Origin: JBBRLA01 sp038231615
GTDB taxonomy: Bacteria > Myxococcota_A > Polyangia > Palsa-1104 > JAEUJZ01
Reading direction: 5' to 3'
Assembly: GCA_038231615.1 (NCBI GenBank)
Contig: JBBRLA010000319.1
Location: forward strand, 1 to 9,393
DNA length: 9,393 nucleotides
The first letter of the stretch is position 1; every line of letters starts with the position of its first letter. A program made the position numbers and the translations under genes. Positions 1 through 6,866 of the stretch are shown one piece after another. The notes under the pieces are model-generated. The model had not been told where the DNA came from and did no database searches. It worked only from the letters and a program-made list of their open reading frames with translations.

Positions 1-999
1 GTGGGTGAGCTGGTTGCCATTGGCCTTGAACTGTGGGTCCAGGGCCCAGGCGCCGGCCCCGCGGATGGCGCCGTTCATCACTCCTTGGCCGGTCCACGTG
101 TCGCCGTTGTTGCCGTTGGCGCCGCCGCCGCCCCCGGCATTGTGCGAGTCGCCGCCGCCGCCGCCGTTGGCCGGGGCGCCGCGGCCGTAGCGCGCGCCCA
201 ACACCGCAAGGTCGGCGGAGTTCCCGGCAATGCTCTCGCCCTTCTCGCCGCCCAGGGTCAGGTTGCCGGAGCGATAGATGACGTTGGTGCCGTCGTTGTC
301 GCGGGACTGGTTGTGCACCTGCCCGCCGCGGAAGCCGCGCCCGGCGACGTCGATGGCGCCGTCGATCTGGGCCTCGTCGCGGACGCGGATGGCCACCACG
401 CCACCGCGGTTGCCGTCCCAGGGCGGGGCGGTCACCGAGGCGCCGGCGGCGACCTGCAGGGTGGTGAGCTGGGGTACCCGTACGAGCTGGACCTTGCCAG
501 CGGCGCGGTAGGCGTTGCGCAGGCGGCAACCCGCGTCCAGGGTGAGGGTGTCGCCGCTGACGTTGGCGACGGTGACGTATTCGAAGCTGCCGGCGCTGCC
601 CAGGGAGGTGACACTGCCAAAGCTGGCATCGTCCCGGGTGCTGATGCTGGCCCCCTGCATCTGGATGATGAGAAGCAGGTCCCCCTTCTGGAGGGGCGCC
701 AGGGTCGCCGCGGAGCGCAGGTAAAGGGTGCGATCGCCAGGGGCCGCGTCGGAGAGCAGTTCGGCATAGCGGTTGACGATGGTGCCCGGGGCAGTCACCG
801 AGAGGGGTCCATCTTGACCGGAGACGGCGCCGGCGCGTGAGGCGGGGTCGTCCAGGCCCGCGGCCCCGCAGCCGGCGAGGAGCATTCCGCTGCATAGAAT
901 GATACCCAGCCCGGGTCGCGCCATTCGCCCGGGCCGCGCCACCCGCCAGATCGCTGACCGGGGTGGGAGGAGGGAACTGGGTCTTTCGGCCTGGCTCAT
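1..999 (-). CDS. Glycine-rich surface lipoprotein, AgmC-like (partial, C-terminus outside window)
   Basis: The reverse strand is open for exactly 333 codons from ATG at 999 to the window edge, so the C-terminus is missing. Residues 26-44 form a lipoprotein signal with the lipobox LAGC (Cys44), so the mature protein should be lipid-anchored and exported. The region 70-226 resembles a domain I associate with large glycine-rich proteins of myxobacteria (AgmC-type gliding-associated proteins) and Bacteroidota: IIQMQGA at 111-117, WDGNRGG at 194-200, GFRGG at 222-226. From 270 on come two runs of five glycines with Asn/Asp-rich spacers, probably the start of a repetitive beta-structured surface part. 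The start at 999 has only a weak purine stretch 12 bases upstream. ATG at 924 would give a more ordinary 18-residue lipoprotein signal. The family is inferred from motifs. A gliding role is not shown, and it could equally be an adhesin. Confidence 0.75.
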   Translation of the reverse strand, partial: MSQAERPSSLLPPRSAIWRVARPGRMARPGLGIILCSGMLLAGCGAAGLDDPASRAGAVSGQDGPLSVTAPGTIVNRYAELLSDAAPGDRTLYLRSAATLAPLQKGDLLLIIQMQGASISTRDDASFGSVTSLGSAGSFEYVTVANVSGDTLTLDAGCRLRNAYRAAGKVQLVRVPQLTTLQVAAGASVTAPPWDGNRGGVVAIRVRDEAQIDGAIDVAGRGFRGGQVHNQSRDNDGTNVIYRSGNLTLGGEKGESIAGNSADLAVLGARYGRGAPANGGGGGDSHNAGGGGGANGNNGDTWTGQGVMNGAIRGAGAWALDPQFKANGNQLTH

Positions 1000-1030
1000 A
1001 TTCTTGTTCGTCTTTCCGGGCGCCGCCCCC

Positions 1031-1059
1031 TTTACAGGAGACGGACCTGCATCGTCCAA
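1031..1059 (-). promoter_or_regulatory. Candidate sigma-70 promoter for the glycine-rich lipoprotein
   Basis: On the minus strand TTGGAC (complement of 1054-1059) lies 17 bases before TGTAAA (complement of 1031-1036), about 30 bases upstream of the ATG at 999. The -35 box matches the consensus at 3 of 6 positions and the -10 box at 4 of 6. The spacing is ideal but the boxes are weak, so this is only a candidate. Confidence 0.2.
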
Positions 1060-1063
1060 GTGG

Positions 1064-1092
1064 TTGAAACACTGGAGTTGAGACTCTTTACT
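1064..1092 (+). promoter_or_regulatory. Candidate sigma-70 promoter for the J-domain/methyltransferase pair
   Basis: TTGAAA (1064-1069, 5 of 6) is followed after 17 bases by TTTACT (1087-1092, 4 of 6), in a locally A+T-richer stretch between two divergent genes. Transcription would start near 1099. That leaves only about 13 bases before the ATG at 1112, which has no visible Shine-Dalgarno sequence. Either the first gene is translated from a very short leader or its true start lies further downstream. Confidence 0.35.
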
Positions 1093-1111
1093 TTAACATG
1101 ATGCGAAATAA

Positions 1112-1636
1112 ATGTATTGTTCCATATCTATCGAAGAGGTCTCGCTCCATGCACACAGCTTTCGCCGGGGCGGTCTCCCTGACGGCGACCAAACGACGGC
1201 GATTCATTTATTGCGTCTACTTGCATGCCCCCCCCAGCGCGCCCCTCCCGGCTTTCATGGGCATGGGCCCGATGCCTGGGGCAGCGAAAGGACCCGCGAG
1301 GAGGCCCTGGCCGCGGCCTACAAGATCGCCGGGCGACCCTTGCCCGAAATCGAAGGTCACTTTGCCGGCGCCTGGGTGCGCGTCCAGGCAGGCAAGGCGC
1401 CCTACTTCATCAGGGAACGCCGCCCGCCACCGCCACCGCCCAGGAAGCCACCCCCGGAGTTCCGCGAGGGCTGCCCCTTTGTGGTGCTGGGACTCTCGTC
1501 CTCTGCCACCCGCACCGAGGTCCGCCGCGCCTTCCATCGCCTGGCCCTTGCCACTCACCCCGACCGGGGCGGCCACGCCGCTGACTTCGTCCGCGCCCGG
1601 CGGGCCTACCTGGCCGCCCTTTCGCGGGCCGTCTGA
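1112..1636 (+). CDS. J-domain (DnaJ-like) protein with C-terminal J-domain
   Basis: This is a 174-residue protein. The C-terminal 55 residues form a compact J-domain: a short helix I around CPFVVLGL (121-128), helix II RTEVRRAFHRLALAT (134-148), the HPD tripeptide at 149-151 that in J-proteins stimulates DnaK/Hsp70 ATPase, and helix III 156-170. It lacks the Gly/Phe and zinc-finger regions of true DnaJ, so it is a class III (type C) J-protein. Residues 105-115 are a proline-rich linker. Residues 30-104 form an unrecognised basic domain with a CPP motif at 39-41. An in-frame TAA lies directly before ATG 1112, so the start cannot lie upstream; without a ribosome site, TTG at 1211 is an alternative. 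The stop overlaps the next gene's start (TGATG), which implies translational coupling to the DNA methyltransferase. The J-domain is certain from the sequence. A role as co-chaperone for the methyltransferase is inference. Confidence 0.8.
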   Translation: MYCSISIEEVSLHAHSFRRGGLPDGDQTTAIHLLRLLACPPQRAPPGFHGHGPDAWGSERTREEALAAAYKIAGRPLPEIEGHFAGAWVRVQAGKAPYFIRERRPPPPPPRKPPPEFREGCPFVVLGLSSSATRTEVRRAFHRLALATHPDRGGHAADFVRARRAYLAALSRAV

Positions 1637-2580
1637 TGGTCACGATGATCCCCATTCTTGAGACCCCCCTGGGTCGCCTGCATCAATCGGATTGTGTGCC
1701 CATGATGCAGGCCCTCGAAGCGGAGACCGTGGACCTTGCCTTCGCCGACCCGCCGTTCAATCTCGGAAAGACTTATACTTCAAACATCAACGATTCCCGG
1801 GCCGGCCACGATTATCTCGCGTGGTGTCAGACCTGGCTCGTCGAGATGATCCGGGTACTGAAGCCGGGCGGCGCGCTGCTTCTGTGGAACCTGCCCAAGT
1901 GGAACCTGGTTCTTGGCGCGCGGCTGGCCGAGCGGTTGACCTTTCGTCATTGGATCTCCGTCGATATCAAGTATTCCCTGCCCATCTCGGGGCGGCTCTA
2001 TCCTTCGCATTATTCGCTGCTCTATTTCGTGAAGGGGAAGAAGCCGGCCATCTTCCACCCTGACCGTCTGCCGGTTCCCTGTTGTCGTCATTGCGGAGGA
2101 GAACTCCCGGATTATGGCGGGTACAAGGACAAGATGAACCCCAGGGGGGTGAGCCTGACGGATGTCTGGCTGGATATTCCGCCAGTCCGCCATGCCAAAT
2201 ACAAGAAGCGGGAGGCCAACGGCCTGGCACTCAAGTTGATGGATCGGATTGTCGCCATGGCCAGCGATCCGGGCTCGCTGGTGCTCGACCCGTTCGGCGG
2301 CTCGGGGACGACGTATGTGGCCGCGGAACTGACCGGCCGTCGCTGGATTGGCGCGGAACTGGATTGCTCGGCCATCATCGACCGGTTCGCCGCGCTTTCG
2401 GACGATCGCACGCATCTGAAGCAGATCCAGGCGAACAAGAACACCTTGTTCACCCGAACCGATCTGCAACGCCGACGCAAGGAAGGAAAACCCCTATCTT
2501 CCCACTATCGCGTCGATGTTATCCTTAATGACGCCGAAGCCGACGCCGCATGCACTTGTCTCGGAAGCGACGACAAATAG
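1636..2580 (+). CDS. Site-specific DNA methyltransferase (beta-type, probable adenine-N6)
   Basis: A 314-residue SAM-dependent amino-methyltransferase. Catalytic motif IV is DPPF at 38-41 and the SAM-binding motif I, DPFGGSGT, is at 218-225. The order IV before I is that of the beta class (the N6_N4_Mtase fold), and DPPF usually goes with adenine-N6 methylation, although N4-cytosine cannot be excluded. Between them lie RVLKPGG (73-79) and a putative recognition part around 145-190 with a CC-RHC zinc-knuckle-like cluster (C149, C150, C153) and a conserved-looking DYGGYK stretch at 159-164. It starts inside the stop codon of the J-domain gene (TGATG); ATG at 1645 is a second possible start. No restriction endonuclease is present within the window on either side, so it looks solitary and may act in epigenetic control or as protection against restriction. 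The recognition sequence cannot be read from the protein. Confidence 0.92.
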   Translation: MVTMIPILETPLGRLHQSDCVPMMQALEAETVDLAFADPPFNLGKTYTSNINDSRAGHDYLAWCQTWLVEMIRVLKPGGALLLWNLPKWNLVLGARLAERLTFRHWISVDIKYSLPISGRLYPSHYSLLYFVKGKKPAIFHPDRLPVPCCRHCGGELPDYGGYKDKMNPRGVSLTDVWLDIPPVRHAKYKKREANGLALKLMDRIVAMASDPGSLVLDPFGGSGTTYVAAELTGRRWIGAELDCSAIIDRFAALSDDRTHLKQIQANKNTLFTRTDLQRRRKEGKPLSSHYRVDVILNDAEADAACTCLGSDDK

Positions 2581-2637
2581 GGACACGGCATTATTACCAC
2601 CAGGTGATGTCTCGGATCGCATAAACTAGGCCGGATT

Positions 2638-4059
2638 ATGGAAAAAACCAGATTGCCACCCAAACTTGGCACCGTTGGCGTTCTCTTCGGGATGCTGCTC
2701 CTTTCGGGCTGCCCCGCCCCCAGGGTTTTGCCGCGCCCGGCGAAAGTCTCGCTGCACGAGGCCCTGGAACACCTGTATGCAGGCGGGCGGTTCGCCAGGC
2801 TCGCCGAGCGGGTGGCGCAGGATTCGGTGGCGGCAGAACACGAGGCCCCGGACCTTTTGGGCCTGCTCTTGGCCGCGCAGGGCCATCCGACAGAGGGCCT
2901 GGCCCTCATCGAGAAGGCCGCATCGGCGGGCCCTGGAACCACGGAAGCCACCGAACTCTGCCTGGCTTTGGACATGGCCCTGATCTCCTTCTACCAACTC
3001 GGCGATGGCGAAGCCACTGTACGAGCGCTGGATAAACTGGACCCTGCCGTCCCTGGATGCAGGGGCGATCGGGTGCACAAGACCGTGGCTGCGCTTCGAG
3101 CGCGTGCATCGGCGGCCGGGCCACGCCTGTTTCAGGTTGAGGGGCCGACTGGGGAGCAGAGGCTGCCCTTGGACCCCATCGCGGCCAACGCCGGCTATCT
3201 GGTGGCGCGACTCTCTTTCGATCGCGAGCACAGCGGACAGTTCCTGCTCACCACCGGCGATGCGGACATGTTCCTGGATGTTGCCCTGTCGAAGGAACTG
3301 CACCTGAAAGAGCAGTCAGACCGGCCCATGCCGGCCCGGGACGTGCCCGGTACGACCCGCATCGCCGGCCATTTTGCCGACTTCCCCACGGCGACCTTGC
3401 AGAAAGCCCAACTTGGGCTCTTCACTCTGCGCGATGTGCCAGTCCTGATCAGCGATTTTTCTACCCTGCGCGACCTGTTCAAGCGGAGCATCTCTCGCAG
3501 CGTCGAACTGGTCGGCGTACTGCCCTTGCAGCGCCTCCTGCGCACCGGCTACGCCCGCCTTTTGCACCGCGCCACGGAGATGCGCCTCGCCACCAGCAGC
3601 GCCACCGGGCCCTGTCGCCTGCAGCACCCGTTCGTAGTGCCGCTCTACCAGCTGGCCGGTGGGCTCTTCACGGATGCCAGCCTGGCGGGCGGCCCGCCTC
3701 TCCTGTTCCGCCTGGACCTGGGGCAGCGCCGTACTCTGGTCAGGCCGAGCGTCTTGCGATACGCCCCGGATCAGGGACGCTCCCTGTCGCGACAGGGGGG
3801 TGAGAGCGACGTGGCCCGACCCACCCTCACCGAGGCCGAAGTGCGCGAGCGCATCGTCCAGGCCGTGCTCCGCATGGGACGGGCTGAGCTGCTCCTGCAC
3901 CAGATTCCCCTCCAGCCCGCGGAACCCGCCGCTTTCCACCAACCAGAGGAGCACGGCAGCATCGGCACCGATGTTCCCGGTGAGTTCGACTTCATGTTCG
4001 AGCCAGGCGACGGCCACATGTACCTCTCCCCTCCTGACCGAGTGAATTGCGCCAACTGA
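2638..4059 (+). CDS. Lipoprotein of unknown function with TPR-like N-terminal region
   Basis: A 473-residue protein with a lipoprotein signal: charged MEKTR, hydrophobic core, lipobox LSGC with Cys25, so it should be lipid-anchored in the envelope. Residues 37-135 are helical with Ala/Leu/Gly-rich repeats (LYAGGRFARLAERV, LLLAAQGHPTEGLALIEKA) resembling tetratricopeptide units, which mediate protein contacts. Residues 155-270 look mixed alpha/beta. The remaining C-terminal part, including an amphipathic TLTEAEVRERIVQAVLRM helix around 399-416, matches nothing I know. G/C-rich third positions continue along the whole frame, so the long reverse-strand reading frame over its 3' half is a shadow. 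No convincing ribosome site precedes ATG 2638; the 57-base gap behind the methyltransferase gene could hold its own promoter. It is followed by two more exported proteins on the same strand, suggesting a shared envelope role. No function can be assigned. Confidence 0.8.
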   Translation: MEKTRLPPKLGTVGVLFGMLLLSGCPAPRVLPRPAKVSLHEALEHLYAGGRFARLAERVAQDSVAAEHEAPDLLGLLLAAQGHPTEGLALIEKAASAGPGTTEATELCLALDMALISFYQLGDGEATVRALDKLDPAVPGCRGDRVHKTVAALRARASAAGPRLFQVEGPTGEQRLPLDPIAANAGYLVARLSFDREHSGQFLLTTGDADMFLDVALSKELHLKEQSDRPMPARDVPGTTRIAGHFADFPTATLQKAQLGLFTLRDVPVLISDFSTLRDLFKRSISRSVELVGVLPLQRLLRTGYARLLHRATEMRLATSSATGPCRLQHPFVVPLYQLAGGLFTDASLAGGPPLLFRLDLGQRRTLVRPSVLRYAPDQGRSLSRQGGESDVARPTLTEAEVRERIVQAVLRMGRAELLLHQIPLQPAEPAAFHQPEEHGSIGTDVPGEFDFMFEPGDGHMYLSPPDRVNCAN

Positions 4060-4144
4060 GCCTGCAAGCCAACAGGTCTTTACATTGCCTTTCCGGGGCT
4101 TAGTTCTCCAACTGCCCGAAACTTGTGGGCCCGAAGGAGAAGCC

Positions 4145-4813
4145 ATGTCCCTTTATCGTCCTACCTCAGTTCATTCCCTGCTGCCTGGTCCCTCCCACCC
4201 CGCCACCCGTCCCGTCCCCTTCAACACCTTGAGGCCCCTGGGGTTAGCCGGTCTTTCGCTGCTGATGATGATCATGATAGCAACAGCGGCGCTTGGCGAT
4301 TCCACGCTCCCCCCTCCTGCGCCCCGACGGCCGGTCCACACTTCAGCCAGCGCTACCCGAGGCCCGAGTGGTCGTCCCTCGGCGCCAGCATCCGCCCAGG
4401 TGCCGGGCGTCGCCGAGTCGCTTCCCCCCGGCCGTCCAATCTCCGCGGGCTTTTATGGCGATGTGCGCCTCCGCGAGGCAGTGACCGGCCACCTCATCCG
4501 ACTCGGCCGCTACCGCCTGATGCGAGACCCGCAGATCCCGCCGCCCCCCGCAGGGTGGTTCGTCAGCGGCGCGGTGACCGAGTTGCGCCCGTCCGCAGGC
4601 TGGATGGACTGCCGGGTCCACTTCTTGGTCGCCGGGCAATCAGCGTCCATCGGCCCTGTAGTCCACCTGCTGGATACCGTCGCCGCCAGCGTCCCCCAGG
4701 CTTCGGTAGCCAACGCCGACGACCGCATCCTGTACCGCCAGGAGGACGAGTCCAATTGCCTGGACGAATCCGCCCGGCTGATCGCCCTCCACGTAGCGGC
4801 GATCACCCATTAG
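4145..4813 (+). CDS. Secreted or membrane-anchored protein of unknown function
   Basis: A 222-residue protein. ATG 4145 is chosen because GAAGGAG lies 6 bases upstream (4133-4139); an in-frame ATG at 4085 lacks such a site. A long N-terminal region of 31 residues precedes a hydrophobic segment at 32-50 (LGLAGLSLLMMIMIATAAL), a signal peptide that could be cut before Asp52, or else a single membrane anchor. Residues 55-100 are a Pro/Ser/Ala-rich linker. The C-terminal 120 residues form a compact domain (FYGDVRLREAVTGHL at 103-117, GWFVSGAVTELRPS at 137-150) with two cysteines, C156 and C205, that could form a disulfide. The alternation of helix with strands such as WFVSGAVTEL resembles in a general way small periplasmic domains that assist outer-membrane proteins, but I cannot name a family. 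It lies between two other exported proteins, 85 bases after one and 87 before the next. Confidence 0.75.
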   Translation: MSLYRPTSVHSLLPGPSHPATRPVPFNTLRPLGLAGLSLLMMIMIATAALGDSTLPPPAPRRPVHTSASATRGPSGRPSAPASAQVPGVAESLPPGRPISAGFYGDVRLREAVTGHLIRLGRYRLMRDPQIPPPPAGWFVSGAVTELRPSAGWMDCRVHFLVAGQSASIGPVVHLLDTVAASVPQASVANADDRILYRQEDESNCLDESARLIALHVAAITH

Positions 4814-4900
4814 CTCTTCGTCGACGTGCGGCAGCCTGGAAAGCAAGAAAGAAACGCCTGCCTTGGCGTGCCCCGCCCAGTGTGACATGATTTACACGTG

Positions 4901-6610
4901 ATGAGCATCCGTCATTTCCGTGCTCTGTGCGGCGCTGGCCTGATTCTTGCCGGTATTCCCTGGGCTCTGCCATCCTCCGCCTGGGCCGATGGCTCCTGCA
5001 GGACCCTGGAGGTCCGCTTCCAGCCGCAGGGTTTCCCCAAAACCGATCGCGAGCCCCAAAGCCCACAGATCGCCGCCTGGGTCGAGGACAAGGACGGCCA
5101 CTACATCGACACCCTCTACGTCAGCCGCACCACCGGCCTCCTGGGCCTGGGCAATCGCTCTGGCAGCCCGGTCTTGAAAAGCGACTTCCGCTGGCCTTAT
5201 GGCAAGCGCCCCTATGTGCTCCCTGTCTGGGCCCACCGACGCAACCACACCTACCCCATGGTCGTCATGGGCGGCAAGTGTTCCCCCAACTGCGGCGGCG
5301 ACGCCCACAACGGCGCCGCCAACCCCGATGACGAGAACACTGTCGCCTACCACGGCAGCGTCTCCAGCGCCGACCCCTTCTTCTGCTCTCCGTCTCACCG
5401 GATCGAAAAGCAGGTCGACGGCGTGGATGTCGTGAGTTGCGCCTCACCCTTTTACAGCAGCAAGGGCCACTTCGACGCAAACCGGACCTCCCTGTATCCC
5501 CCCCGCGCGGACATCGACCCCACCCAGCTCGGCGCTCTGGACAGCCCCGACCTGGCCCGCTACGCCGCCATGAATGACGTTGCCGCTGTCTCCGGCGCCA
5601 CCTTCGCCAATGGACAGGTCATCAACCCTCCCGTGCGCTGGACGGTCACCGGTACCCTACCCGATGGCGACTACGTCATCCGCGTCGAGGTCAACATCGA
5701 GAACGACTTCAACCTGCCCTGGTGGGCCCCGGGGCGCTCCGCCCATGACGAATACTCCACCTGGGACGCGGGCTTCGGCGGGCAATATCTTGGCCAGCCA
5801 TCGGTGGTCTACTCCGTGCCCGTGCATCTGGACGCCGGCAATCGCGGCGGTCTGGTCGCCGACTACGAGGGTTATGGCGACGTCACCGGCGATACTGGCG
5901 ATCTCCACCCGCCCGACATGACCATCGCCACCAAGAACGGTTCCGGCGCCGACCGCCTGGCCTTGGTCACCGATGCCGACGGGAACTGGCGCGTCAAGGT
6001 GGACTTGGTCTCTGCGCTACCCGGAGTGGCCCCGCCCCCGCCGGCCCCGTCCATCGATTTCAGCGATATCACCGACTCGACCATAAAGGTGAACCTGCGG
6101 CTGCAGGACGGCAGCAACGGAGCGACCTTGCAGGTACGCTACCGCGAGGCCCTGCCCATCACCGACCAGAGCTTCGACGTGGCCCTGCCAGCCCCGGCGC
6201 CGACCGCCGCCGCAGGAGGGGTCCTTTCGACCCAGCTCAAGGGCCTTTTGCCCAAGACCACTTATTACGTCGCCGCCCGCGCCCAGGCCGCCTGCGGCGC
6301 CACCTCCAAGCTGGCCAGCGCCAGTTCCATCACCCAGCTCGGGCAGTTCACCACCCTGTCCGGCTGCTTCATCGCCACCGCCGCCTACGGCTCGCCGATG
6401 ATGCGTCAGGTCGGTGCCTTGCGCGCCTTCCGCGACCGCACCTTGCTGACCACGCCGATCGGCAAGCTGCTGGTGGCCAGCTACTATGCCACCAGTCCGC
6501 CCCTGGCTCAATTGATTGACGGCCCCGGACCCGGAGACGCTGCCCTGCGTAGTCTCGCCAGGAGCGCCCTTGGCCCGCTGGTAGACGTGGTAACCCGCAT
6601 CGCGCCGTGA
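4901..6610 (+). CDS. Secreted CFI-box-CTERM protein with DUF2271-like and fibronectin-III-like parts
   Basis: A 569-residue exported protein. Residues 1-29 are a signal peptide ending AWA before Asp30. Residues 35-125 (IAAWVEDKDGHYIDTLYVS) resemble DUF2271, a domain of unknown role in periplasmic proteins. The following 125-375 is rich in Asp, Trp, Tyr and Gly with several Cys, including a long calcium-binding-like acidic stretch around DYEGYGDVTGDTGDLHPPD. Residues 377-485 look like a fibronectin type III domain after a proline-rich hinge (VAPPPPAPS), ending with TTYYVAARAQAACG. The last 80 residues carry the CFI box, CFIATAAYG from Cys489, then LRAFRDRTLL and SYYATSPPLAQLID. This tail recurs at the C-terminus of diverse secreted proteins and is thought to be a sorting or anchoring region. 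GTG 4898 is the alternative start; neither has a good ribosome site. Domain boundaries are by eye and the function is unknown. Confidence 0.85.
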   Translation: MSIRHFRALCGAGLILAGIPWALPSSAWADGSCRTLEVRFQPQGFPKTDREPQSPQIAAWVEDKDGHYIDTLYVSRTTGLLGLGNRSGSPVLKSDFRWPYGKRPYVLPVWAHRRNHTYPMVVMGGKCSPNCGGDAHNGAANPDDENTVAYHGSVSSADPFFCSPSHRIEKQVDGVDVVSCASPFYSSKGHFDANRTSLYPPRADIDPTQLGALDSPDLARYAAMNDVAAVSGATFANGQVINPPVRWTVTGTLPDGDYVIRVEVNIENDFNLPWWAPGRSAHDEYSTWDAGFGGQYLGQPSVVYSVPVHLDAGNRGGLVADYEGYGDVTGDTGDLHPPDMTIATKNGSGADRLALVTDADGNWRVKVDLVSALPGVAPPPPAPSIDFSDITDSTIKVNLRLQDGSNGATLQVRYREALPITDQSFDVALPAPAPTAAAGGVLSTQLKGLLPKTTYYVAARAQAACGATSKLASASSITQLGQFTTLSGCFIATAAYGSPMMRQVGALRAFRDRTLLTTPIGKLLVASYYATSPPLAQLIDGPGPGDAALRSLARSALGPLVDVVTRIAP

Positions 6611-6727
6611 CGGGGTTTCTTGGGGAAAGAGCGTTGGCATCACTCCGCCGCACGTAGCATCGTTGTTTTCCATCAAATCCGGAATCAGCGGGACCAGAAT
6701 CGATACCTTGACGCGAAGATCGGTCTG

Positions 6728-6745
6728 GCAACGTGAGAATGTTGC
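6728..6745. repeat. Interrupted inverted repeat GCAAC-N8-GTTGC
   Basis: GCAAC at 6728-6732 pairs with GTTGC at 6741-6745 across 8 bases, a spacing of about one helical turn between half-site centres, as in operators bound by dimeric regulators. It lies about 100 bases upstream of the candidate flagellin promoter. No matching T-run follows, so it is not a terminator. The short arms could arise by chance. Confidence 0.25.
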
Positions 6746-6770
6746 AAGAGCTTCGGTTGCGCATCTTTCA

Positions 6771-6803
6771 TCGGTGAATTTTACCGATTCTTGAGAAGAA
6801 TCG
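6771..6803. repeat. Two overlapping palindromes upstream of flagellin
   Basis: Dyad 1, TCGGTGAATTTTACCGA (6771-6787), is a near-perfect 17-base palindrome with one mismatched pair. Dyad 2 (6785-6803) has perfect 8-base arms, CGATTCTT and AAGAATCG, around GAG. They share three bases, CGA at 6785-6787, so the two folds or two bound dimers would be mutually exclusive. They end about 37 bases before the -35 element of the candidate flagellin promoter, a position suited to a regulator site. Neither has a following T-run. An operator or a weak terminator for the upstream gene are both possible. Confidence 0.45.
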
Positions 6804-6839
6804 TCTGAACAAGGCGGTAAAGATTCTCGCTGTTTTTCC

Positions 6840-6866
6840 TTAATTCTGGGCAATGATCGGCGATAT
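6840..6866 (+). promoter_or_regulatory. Candidate sigma-28 (FliA) flagellin promoter
   Basis: TTAATTCT (6840-6847) and GGCGATAT (6859-6866) are separated by 11 bases, matching the spacing of the sigma-28 consensus TAAAGTTT-N11-GCCGATAA at 5 of 8 and 6 of 8 positions. It is the only such arrangement I found between the CFI-box gene and the flagellin. Flagellin genes are classically driven by this sigma factor. The start of transcription would be near 6873. Confidence 0.45.

Noticed and set aside
1..840. Plus-strand reading frame of 279 codons at the left edge
   Set aside because: Its product is low-complexity Ala/Gly/Val typical of an antisense shadow. The minus strand gives a lipobox, known-looking motifs and a glycine-rich surface protein.
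4079..4107. TTTACA as a -35 box before the 222-residue protein gene
   Set aside because: No acceptable -10 box exists at 16 to 18 bases downstream.
3316..4146. Long minus-strand reading frame of 276 codons opposite the lipoprotein
   Set aside because: The plus frame keeps G/C-rich third positions and a plausible protein throughout, while the reverse product shows the usual antisense composition and no motif.
4850..4872. Small GC-rich hairpin (ACGCC ... GGCGT) after the 222-residue protein gene
   Set aside because: A five-base stem with no T-run is expected by chance in DNA of this composition.
6726..6747. Possible sigma-54 promoter (TGGCAAC ... TTGCA) before flagellin
   Set aside because: The GG and GC elements are 15 bases apart rather than about 10, so it cannot serve as a -24/-12 promoter. 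It is better described as a dyad.
6017..6853. Minus-strand frame of 278 codons across the end of the CFI-box gene
   Set aside because: It lies opposite the fibronectin-like and CFI-box region, whose plus-strand motifs are clear, and it runs into the control region without coding character.
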